Shown here one piece after another: positions 8,308-13,873 of a stretch of 20,060 nt of DNA (its first letter is position 1; each line of letters opens with the position of its first letter). The notes beneath the pieces are model-generated. The model was not told the origin of the DNA. It ran no database searches and was given only the letters and a program-made list of their open reading frames with translations. The position numbers and the translations under genes are program-made. Origin of the DNA: JBGTKH01 sp041744735 (GTDB lineage Bacteria > Planctomycetota > Planctomycetia > Pirellulales > Pirellulaceae); assembly GCA_041744735.1 (NCBI GenBank), contig JBGTKH010000617.1, positions 1-20,060 of the forward strand. Reading direction: 5' to 3'.

Positions 8308-9089
8308 CCAAACTTTGCCACCAGCCGATTGACAATGGGCGGCATGAGACGGTCGAACCAGACGAGAAGTTTGCCGCCGGGGGTGAGAATGATTTCATGG
8401 CGGCCGCTGCGGATGGCACGCACGGTTCTGCGAGCGACGGCTTCAGCACTCATGCGGCCCAGCGCGAGCCACGGCAGATCGGCTTCGTCTCCGATCGCGG
8501 TGTCGAAGAATTCGCTTTCAGTCGTACTGGGACTGACAAGCAGCACGTCGATCTTCTCGCCGATAAGTTCTGCACGCAGCGCGTCGCTGAAGCCATGCAG
8601 CGCGAATTTGCTGGCGCAATACTCGCTCTTCTTCGGCACCGCGCGGTGTCCCAGCACGCTGCCGACGTTCACGATGATCGGTTTGGTGCCCGCCCGCAAC
8701 AACGGCAAGGCAACACGTGTCGTTTCGACCGGCGCGAAGAAGTTGACCTCCATGATCCCTCGCATCCGCTCGGCGTCCGCTTCGGCAAACGGCCCAATCG
8801 CACCGCTGCCGGCATTGTTGATCAAGATATCCAGAGCGCCGAATTTAGTCTTGGCGGTGTCGATCAGCTTTTCGCGGAGTCCTGGATCGGTGATGTCGCC
8901 GACTACGTAGTGCGCGTCCGCACCGAGCGACTTCAGCTCTTCCACTAACTCCACCAACCGCTCTTCGCGCCGCGCGGTGACAATCAGTCGCGCTCCGTGC
9001 CGCGCCAAATCACGAGCAACCGCGCGCCCGATGCCGCTGGAAGCACCTGTAACAACGGCGCGACTGCCTGCGATTTTGCGTCTGGCCAT
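8304..9089 (-). CDS. Short-chain dehydrogenase/reductase (SDR), 261 aa
   Basis: This is a classical SDR with a Rossmann fold. The nucleotide-binding motif TGASSGIG is at residues 14-21, NNAG at 91-94, and the catalytic Ser144 (VGSVLGHR), Tyr157 and Lys161 (YCASK) are all present, so the enzyme should be active as an NAD(P)-dependent oxidoreductase. Arg40 and Arg41 after strand 2 (TARREER) favour NADP. The substrate cannot be told from sequence. The ATG at 9089 was chosen; a GTG two codons earlier is possible, and neither has a clear ribosome site. The TAG stop lies in the terminal CTAG of the palindromic element at 8176-8307. No operon partner is evident, since the upstream gap holds two repeat elements. 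Confidence 0.9.
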   Translation of the reverse strand: MARRKIAGSRAVVTGASSGIGRAVARDLARHGARLIVTARREERLVELVEELKSLGADAHYVVGDITDPGLREKLIDTAKTKFGALDILINNAGSGAIGPFAEADAERMRGIMEVNFFAPVETTRVALPLLRAGTKPIIVNVGSVLGHRAVPKKSEYCASKFALHGFSDALRAELIGEKIDVLLVSPSTTESEFFDTAIGDEADLPWLALGRMSAEAVARRTVRAIRSGRHEIILTPGGKLLVWFDRLMPPIVNRLVAKFG

Positions 9090-9120
9090 CGTCACTCAAC
9101 AAAGCGGCCTAGGAATTGAC

Positions 9121-9201
9121 GTAGCCGAAGTCGTGAGACTTCGGTCGTCTCGTATAGTCGACAAATCCAACCTCATCCCGAACGCTCACGAGTTCGGCTA
9201 C
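9121..9201. repeat. REPIN-like element with GTAG/CTAC feet, flanked by CAATTGAC-like arms
   Basis: The left half is GTAGCCGAAGTC, GTGA, GACTTCGG. The right half, read on the minus strand, is GTAGCCGAACTC, GTGA, GCGTTCGG. These are two inverted hairpins of the same family as 8115-8159. Outside the feet, GAATTGAC (left) and GTCAATTG (right) extend the symmetry. It lies between the SDR start and the CTAG element at 9254. Confidence 0.75.
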
Positions 9202-9213
9202 GACGTCAATTGA

Positions 9214-9243
9214 GCAACGTCGAATTGCGCAACGTCGAATTGC
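9214..9243. repeat. Tandem duplication of GCAACGTCGAATTGC
   Basis: The 15-base unit is present twice in direct tandem, followed by a partial third copy (GCATCG). It lies between a REPIN-like element and a CTAG element in the gap between the SDR and hflX genes. No protein or binding site is recognised; it may be a replication-slippage product. Confidence 0.7.
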
Positions 9244-9253
9244 GCATCGCCGC

Positions 9254-9389
9254 CTAGTGGTTCGTCAAAGCTTAGTTTGGGGGTTGGGTGGCTGGGGTCG
9301 AGTTTTCGAGCCCCCAGCAAAAACCGATTCCGGGGGCTCGAAGACTCGACCCCGGCCACCCCAATTTTTTGGTCTGGACAAAGCACTAG
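9254..9389. mobile_element. CTAG-bounded palindromic element, copy B (136 bp, different core)
   Basis: The ends are CTAGTGGTTCGTCAAAGC on the left and, on the minus strand, CTAGTGCTTTGTCCAG on the right. This is the same terminal family as copies A and C, with a less perfect match between its own ends. The core differs entirely from A and C: a long inverted repeat with arms of about 32 bases beginning GGGTGGCTGGGGTCGAG on one side and ending CTCGACCCCGGCCACCC on the other, around a short loop. The right CTAG holds the TAG stop codon of hflX. There is no coding capacity. The hairpin could act as a 3' end structure for the hflX mRNA. Confidence 0.75.
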
Positions 9390-10747
9390 GCCATATCTTC
9401 CAGCGTCGCGGCCGGCGGCGACGGTTCGCCAATCACCGTTGTTGCAGTTGCGTGCGGCTGACCGTTTCCGTTGTGAGGCCGGACGACGGCGTCTGGATCG
9501 TTCAAGCGGCCGAGGTATTTCTGCGGCAAGCGACAGTGGATTGTGGCGCGCGAGCCGTTGTAGCGCCGCGACAGCACTTCGCCGTGCGCGGCCAGGTAGG
9601 CCATCAACTTACCGTTGTCCACGCCCATCTCAACGTCCACGTCACGGAAGGAACGGCTCAGCGCGTCGCTCACTGCCAGCGCGAATTGCTCAAAGCCTTG
9701 TCGCGTGCGGGCACTGATCGCCAGCGCGTTGGGATAACGCTTGAGCACGCTGGCGACGCGAGTCTCCGCGTCGGGCACATCGATCTTATTGACGACCAGC
9801 AGCGTGTCCTTGGCCTCGATGCCGATTTCTTCCAGCACTTTGTACACCGCACCAATCTGGTCGTTGATCGCGGGGTTGCTGGCATCAGCCACATGCAGCA
9901 GCAAATCAGCTTGCCGGGCTTCTTCCAATGTGGCCTTAAAGCTGGCGATCAAGCGGTGCGGCAAATCGCGAATGAAACCGACCGTGTCACTCAACAGCAC
10001 CGGGCCCCAATTCGGCAACTGCCACCGCCGCGTGCGCGTATCGAGCGTCGCGAACAGCTTGTCTTCGGCTCGCACGCCCGCGTTGGTCAACGCATTCATC
10101 AGCGTGCTCTTGCCGGCGTTCGTGTAGCCGACCAGCGAGACGGTCATGTGATCGCTGCGCGCCGCCACCTGCCGTTCCTTGCGGCGCTCCAACTGCCGCA
10201 ACTCCATCCGCAGGTCGTGAATCCGCCGCTCGACCAGCCGCCGGTCCTCTTCCAACTGCTTTTCACCCGGCCCGCGCATGCCGATCCCCATCTTGATACG
10301 CGACAGGTGAGTCCACATGCGCTTTAGCCGCGGCAGCGAGTATTCCATCTGAGCCAGTTCGACCGCCAGCCGCGATTCATAGGTTTGTGCGTGCGTGGCG
10401 AAGATGTCCAGAATCAACTCGGTGCGGTCCAGCACTTTCACGCTCAGCGCCTTTTCCAAGTTGCGGGCTTGGCCGGGGCTGAGGTCGTTGTCGAAGACGA
10501 CCACATCGGCGTCATGCTGGTCGACCAGCCGTTTCAGTTCCTCGACTTTGCCCTTACCAAGAAAAGTGGTGGCGTCCGGGCTTTCTCGCCGTTGGGTGAG
10601 ACCGCTGACCACGCGGGCACCGGCCGTGGTGGCCAGCCCCTCCAGTTCGTCGAGCGGGTCGCTGTCAAAGAGTTGTCCGGGCAGGATAACGCGAACCAGC
10701 ACGGCTGATTCACACGCAACGCTTTCAGCTCGTTCTCTTTCTCGCAC
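9386..10747 (-). CDS. hflX: Ribosome-associated GTPase HflX (453 aa)
   Basis: HflX binds the large ribosomal subunit and splits or rescues stalled ribosomes under stress. The HflX N-domain covers about residues 10-190, including FLGKGKVEEL and the family signature RGPGEKQLEEDRR (from 158), then a coiled-coil linker. The G domain has the P-loop GYTNAGKST (207-215), DTVGF (254-258) and NKID (320-323), all intact. The frame is open back to an ATG at 10855, but that lies on the -35 of the predicted promoter, and homologues begin near RERERAE, so the GTG at 10747 is preferred. AGGAGG lies 12 bases upstream, somewhat far. The TAG stop is inside the palindromic element at 9254-9389. It is apparently transcribed alone. 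Confidence 0.93.
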   Translation of the reverse strand: MRERERAESVACESAVLVRVILPGQLFDSDPLDELEGLATTAGARVVSGLTQRRESPDATTFLGKGKVEELKRLVDQHDADVVVFDNDLSPGQARNLEKALSVKVLDRTELILDIFATHAQTYESRLAVELAQMEYSLPRLKRMWTHLSRIKMGIGMRGPGEKQLEEDRRLVERRIHDLRMELRQLERRKERQVAARSDHMTVSLVGYTNAGKSTLMNALTNAGVRAEDKLFATLDTRTRRWQLPNWGPVLLSDTVGFIRDLPHRLIASFKATLEEARQADLLLHVADASNPAINDQIGAVYKVLEEIGIEAKDTLLVVNKIDVPDAETRVASVLKRYPNALAISARTRQGFEQFALAVSDALSRSFRDVDVEMGVDNGKLMAYLAAHGEVLSRRYNGSRATIHCRLPQKYLGRLNDPDAVVRPHNGNGQPHATATTVIGEPSPPAATLEDMA

Positions 10748-10826
10748 GGCGATATGGAACCTCCTGTTTGAGACAACTTTCCCGCTGCTGAATTCTACGA
10801 GACAGACTTCAACCGCGACGAATTTG

Positions 10827-10855
10827 AGTATACTCGGCAGTCGCGGATTTTCCAA
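10827..10855 (-). promoter_or_regulatory. Sigma-70-type promoter of hflX
   Basis: On the minus strand, TTGGAA (10855-10850) and TATACT (10832-10827) are separated by exactly 17 bases. This is a near-consensus housekeeping promoter. Transcription would start near 10820, giving a leader of about 73 bases before the GTG at 10747 and including the AGGAGG ribosome site. The call rests on sequence match only. Confidence 0.65.
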
Positions 10856-10983
10856 ACTGCTTTTGCAAGTCGTTCTAACCCTGCCGATCTTGTCCGGGCA
10901 GTTGTTACATGCCGCCGCCGTATCCCATGTGACACTTCGCCGCAGCAGAAGGTTCGGGCCGCGCGGGTTCGACGTTTCAAACC

Positions 10984-11032
10984 GTAGGCCGGATTGCCAA
11001 TCCGGCCCGTGGTTCTAATCCGGCCCGTGGTT
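10984..11032. repeat. GTAG-type REP hairpin with a duplicated 16-base arm
   Basis: GTAG leads into a perfect hairpin: GGCCGGATT (10987-10995), GCC, AATCCGGCC (10999-11007). The unit AATCCGGCCCGTGGTT is then repeated at 10999-11014 and 11017-11032. The stem resembles the GGACGGATT element at 7273-7334, so the two are probably one family. It lies between the flavin-reductase-like gene and the hflX promoter. It lacks a T-tract. Confidence 0.7.
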
Positions 11033-11071
11033 GCTTGTCGCTCTGCCAACTACTAAAGAACCATGCGCGCG

Positions 11072-11695
11072 TCAATCGACGCGGTTGTCACTAAATGGTG
11101 AAACGGGCCGCAAATTGTCCGGCAGATTAGACCGCCAGAGTTCGTGCAGCGGCCGCTGTAATTGAATGTCGGCATCACGGTCGGCCAACAGTTGCCGTTT
11201 TTGCTCGTCAGTGGCCGCGGCCATCAGTTGTTGCTCTGTCAGCGGCTGACCATTGCCGATATCACCGCTGGCCACCACGTCGGCCCAATAGAAAATCCGG
11301 TCGCCGCAGTTCAGACGGGCGAACACCCGGCAATCGAGCCACGCCAAACAGTCGCGCAAGATGGGACTGCCCGTCGTGGCCGTATTGGTTTGGAGACCGG
11401 CCAGTTTGTCTCTCACGCGGCCAGAACCGATGGCAAAGTTCCAAGCGTGGCTGATCTGGTCCTTGCTGATCAAATGCAGCGCGAAGGCTCCACTGGTATC
11501 GATTAGCTCGGAAGTGAAGTGATTTGGAGCGATGCCGGCCAGTACTACCGGCCGTCGGCGGTCCAGCGACGCCTGCGAAACCCACGTGGCGACCAAGCCG
11601 CCGCGGCGTGATTGATCCGCCGCCGTGACGACCCAGACCACGCGGTTCACCCGCCGAAACACGGACTCGGTTTGATCGTAGTCAGGGTCCTTCAT
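11072..11695 (-). CDS. Flavin reductase-like domain protein (207 aa)
   Basis: The N-terminal 150 residues match the FMN-binding flavin reductase-like split barrel. RRVNRVVWVVTAADQSRRGG is followed by LVATWVSQASLDRRRPVVLAGI, then NHFTSELIDTSGAFALHLIS, with the spacing of this family. Later WLDCRVFARLNCGDRIFYWADV corresponds to the end of the barrel. Such proteins bind FMN and either reduce flavin with NAD(P)H or act as oxidoreductases; the substrate is not predictable. The last 50 residues (QPLTEQQLMAAATDEQKRQL onwards) are a helical extension. The ATG at 11695 is chosen; GTG at 11701 is possible, and neither has a clear ribosome site. It diverges from the TIM-barrel gene, so the two share an upstream region. 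Confidence 0.82.
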   Translation of the reverse strand: MKDPDYDQTESVFRRVNRVVWVVTAADQSRRGGLVATWVSQASLDRRRPVVLAGIAPNHFTSELIDTSGAFALHLISKDQISHAWNFAIGSGRVRDKLAGLQTNTATTGSPILRDCLAWLDCRVFARLNCGDRIFYWADVVASGDIGNGQPLTEQQLMAAATDEQKRQLLADRDADIQLQRPLHELWRSNLPDNLRPVSPFSDNRVD

Positions 11696-11713
11696 CGTCA
11701 CATGGCGGCAGAT

Positions 11714-11742
11714 TTGATTGGCGTATGTGTGACATCTATACT
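11714..11742 (+). promoter_or_regulatory. Sigma-70-type promoter of the TIM-barrel gene
   Basis: TTGATT (11714-11719) and TATACT (11737-11742) are separated by 17 bases. Transcription would begin near 11749 and run through the palindrome at 11765-11829 to the ATG at 11874, giving a leader of about 125 bases. It lies only 20 bases from the divergent flavin-reductase-like start. Confidence 0.6.
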
Positions 11743-11764
11743 AAGGCTCTGTCAACGTCAAGCA

Positions 11765-11829
11765 TTAGCCGCTGGGCACAAGCCCACGGGTTTCAACGCA
11801 CGACCCGCGGGATCGCGCCCGGCGGCTAA
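11765..11829. repeat. Palindromic element TTAGCCGC...GCGGCTAA in the 5' leader of the TIM-barrel gene
   Basis: The outer arms are TTAGCCGCTGGGC (11765-11777) and GCCCGGCGGCTAA (11817-11829), almost exact reverse complements. Inner pairs include GGGC/GCCC and GGGTT/GACCC. It lies between the predicted promoter and the ribosome site of the gene at 11874, so it should form a strong hairpin in that mRNA. It differs in sequence from the GTAG family but has the same overall REP-like shape. Confidence 0.7.
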
Positions 11830-11873
11830 ATCTATCTTCGCAATTCCCGGCCCTTAAACAAGGAGCAACGCTC

Positions 11874-12788
11874 ATGCAAATTCAAACCAATCGTCGCCAG
11901 TTTCTCTGTCAATCGGCCGCCGCGGCAGCGTCTGTCGTAGCCGCTGGGATGCTCCACAGGAAAACCGGTGCCGAGGACATCAAGGAACCCGCGTTTAAGA
12001 TTTCGCTGGCCCAGTGGTCGCTGCACAAAACGCTGTTCGGCGGCAAGCTGGACAACCTGGACTTCGCCAATACATCGAAGGACGAATTCGGCATCGAAGC
12101 CATTGAATACGTCAATCAGTTTTTCAAAGACAAGGCCAAGGACGAGAAATATCTGGCGGAAATGAAGAAGCGGGCCGCGGACACGGGCGTCAAGAGCCTG
12201 CTGATCATGATCGACGGCGAAGGACGTCTGGGCGACCCGGACAACGCCGCGCGAACTCAGGCGGTCGAAAACCACTATAAATGGATTGAGGCCGCAAAGT
12301 TTCTCGGCTGCCATTCGATTCGCGTCAACGCGGCGTCGGCGGGTGAGTACGAAGAGCAATTGGAACTGGCCGCCGACGGTTTGCGGCGGCTAAGTGAATT
12401 CGGGGCCAAGCACGGACTGAATGTAATCGTCGAGAATCACGGCGGACTGTCCTCCAACGGCAAGTGGCTGGCCAGCGTGATCAAGAAGGTCGGCTTGGCC
12501 AACTGCGGCACGCTGCCCGACTTCGGCAACTTCGGCAGCTACGACCGCTACCAAGGCGTCGAAGAGTTGATGCCGTACGCCAAATCGGTCAGCGCCAAGA
12601 GCCACGAATTCGACGACGAAGGCAATGAGATCCACACCGACTACTTCAAGATGATGAAGATCGTGCTCGGTGCCGGCTTCCGCGGTTACGTCGGCATCGA
12701 GTACGAGGGGAGCAAGTTGGACGAGTACGCCGGCATCCGTGCCACCAAGAAGCTGTTGGATCGAGTACTCGAAAAATTCAGTTCGTAG
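11874..12788 (+). CDS. Tat-exported TIM-barrel protein, sugar phosphate isomerase/epimerase-like (304 aa)
   Basis: The N-terminus NRRQFLCQSAAAAASVVAAG carries a twin-arginine motif (Arg7-Arg8-x-Phe10-Leu11) and a hydrophobic stretch, so the folded enzyme is probably exported by Tat. The rest is a xylose-isomerase-like TIM barrel of the AP_endonuc_2 type. Conserved metal-ligand-like positions are visible: E187 and H189 (IVENHGG), D216 (TLPDFGN), H244 (SAKSHEFD) and E277 (GIEYEG). Planctomycetes encode many such exported proteins, assumed to act on sugars, but this substrate is unknown. AGGAG lies eight bases before the ATG, and a promoter is seen at 11714-11742 with a hairpin in the leader. 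It appears to be a single-gene unit. Confidence 0.88.
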   Translation: MQIQTNRRQFLCQSAAAAASVVAAGMLHRKTGAEDIKEPAFKISLAQWSLHKTLFGGKLDNLDFANTSKDEFGIEAIEYVNQFFKDKAKDEKYLAEMKKRAADTGVKSLLIMIDGEGRLGDPDNAARTQAVENHYKWIEAAKFLGCHSIRVNAASAGEYEEQLELAADGLRRLSEFGAKHGLNVIVENHGGLSSNGKWLASVIKKVGLANCGTLPDFGNFGSYDRYQGVEELMPYAKSVSAKSHEFDDEGNEIHTDYFKMMKIVLGAGFRGYVGIEYEGSKLDEYAGIRATKKLLDRVLEKFSS

Positions 12789-12796
12789 CGAATGTC

Positions 12797-12880
12797 GTAG
12801 CTTGGGTCCATTGACCCGAGCAATTCGACGTGGTTTTCGCTCAGGTCGTCGTTTCGCTCGGGTCAATGGACCCAAGCTAC
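12797..12880. repeat. REPIN-like element with perfect 25-base inverted arms
   Basis: The arms at 12797-12821 and 12856-12880 are exact reverse complements over 25 bases. The left arm starts GTAGCTTGGGTCC and the right arm ends GGACCCAAGCTAC. Within each arm GGGTC, CATT, GACCC can fold as its own hairpin, so this is two GTAG-type REP units facing each other. It starts nine bases after the TIM-barrel gene's stop and could serve as its mRNA 3' end structure, though no T-run follows. Confidence 0.85.
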
Positions 12881-13210
12881 GGAAGTGCGCCTCTTCGAAC
12901 GCGCAAGCGCCCAGACCACCGATCTCTCCCCGCTTTCGTTTGTAGCTCACCACAGACGGCATCTCCCAGGTGGACACTTTGGCAAATCTCAAAATCCGGC
13001 CTGCCTCTTTTTTGTGCAGCACGGCCCGTGCCGGCCATTTACGCACGGCTGCCCGGCGACTGGGCACTAGCAAGCTATCGTCGTAAGTGATAGCACCGCA
13101 ACGACATTCGTGCTGCTCTTGACTTGCAACCAAGGATTGGCGTAAACCGCGGTCCACGGGATCGCAAAATCCAGGACATGTTTTTCATTCAGAATTGGAA
13201 GGAGCCAGAA
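12881..13210. other. Gene-free stretch before the HicB-like gene
   Basis: About 330 bases with no convincing gene. A small hairpin lies at 13074-13094 (GCTATC, nine-base loop, GATAGC). A TTGACT at about 13117 might be a -35 for the next gene, but no matching -10 stands out. The open frames here lack ribosome sites and protein-like composition. Confidence 0.45.
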
Positions 13211-13630
13211 ATGAGCGAAGTTGCCCAACTACCGTATCAGGAAGAACGCAAACACGAGGCCTTTCGGGTCGCATCCGAACTGTTCCGTCAGGAGCCCGAC
13301 TGGGTGACGTTTTTCCGCGAGGTCCTTGGAGTCGGCGGTGTGGTCCGCAGGCTGTTCAATTCGCAAGACGAATTGAATGCTTTCGAGCAAACGAACGAGT
13401 ACGCCGAAATCCAACAGATGGTTGCCAAGCTGCGTGAGCGCGGCGGCGTTCAATTTGACGGTAAGGAACCGACGCGAGTGATCACCGTGCGGCTGCCCAA
13501 GAGCCTGCACGAGTCGCTCAAGTCCGAAGCCTACGACCGCAAGACGAGCATGAACCAATTGTGCATCTCGAAGCTGCTGCAAGTAATCAACGAAGAGATG
13601 CAGACATTGGAGTTGACCAACGGGGAATAG
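13211..13630 (+). CDS. Small HicB-like/ribbon-helix-helix DNA-binding protein (139 aa)
   Basis: The ATG at 13211 was chosen because AAGGAG lies eight bases upstream; the longer frame from 13124 adds residues with no family character. Residues 1-80 (MSEVAQLPYQEERKHEAF, DWVTFFREVLGVGGVVRRLF) are helical and not of a known class to me. Residues about 86-125 (TRVITVRLPKSLHESLKSEA, YDRKTSMNQLCISKLLQ) fit the HicB C-terminal or Arc/CopG ribbon-helix-helix fold. This fold dimerises and binds DNA through its beta strand. No HicA-like toxin gene lies next to it, so it is either a solitary regulator or an orphan antitoxin. Confidence 0.75.
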   Translation: MSEVAQLPYQEERKHEAFRVASELFRQEPDWVTFFREVLGVGGVVRRLFNSQDELNAFEQTNEYAEIQQMVAKLRERGGVQFDGKEPTRVITVRLPKSLHESLKSEAYDRKTSMNQLCISKLLQVINEEMQTLELTNGE

Positions 13631-13659
13631 TTTTTCGAAACGCCAATCGGAACCACCGC

Positions 13660-13698
13660 CCACTTGCCGGCGCACAATTGCGTGTGGCCGGCAAGTGG
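13660..13698. terminator. Perfect 12-bp stem-loop after the HicB-like gene
   Basis: CCACTTGCCGGC (13660-13671) pairs exactly with GCCGGCAAGTGG (13687-13698) around a 15-base loop. It starts 30 bases after the stop of the small regulator. The stem is strong, but no T-tract follows on either strand, so it may be an mRNA-stabilising hairpin or another REP-like palindrome and not a classical terminator. Confidence 0.45.
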
Positions 13699-13740
13699 CG
13701 CGTGAGGTTTCAACGCCGATTTCCGCGAGCGTGAAATCCA

Positions 13741-13873
13741 CTAGTGCTTTGTCAAATTTAGAAAGTGGGGTAAGCATCCTGCTTGCCAACCCGATTTCGT
13801 CCCAAAAACGCAAGCTGGAAGCTTACGCCACGCAGTTGGCCAACCCTAAAACTAAGCTTTGACAAAGCACTAG
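13741..13873. mobile_element. CTAG-bounded palindromic element, copy C (133 bp)
   Basis: The ends are CTAGTGCTTTGTCAAATTT on the left and, on the minus strand, CTAGTGCTTTGTCAAAGCT on the right. The core is the same as copy A (8176-8307) but in the opposite orientation, including the GTAAGCTTCCAGCTTGC and GTAAGCATCCTGCTTGC inverted arms. There is no coding capacity. The right CTAG carries the TAG stop of the minus-strand DUF11/dockerin gene (NTAGAH, then TAG). Like the other copies it is MITE-like. Confidence 0.85.

Noticed and set aside
9257..10327. 356-codon plus-strand open frame
   Set aside because: It starts inside the CTAG element and then runs antisense to hflX, whose GTPase motifs are all intact. 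It has no recognisable domain.
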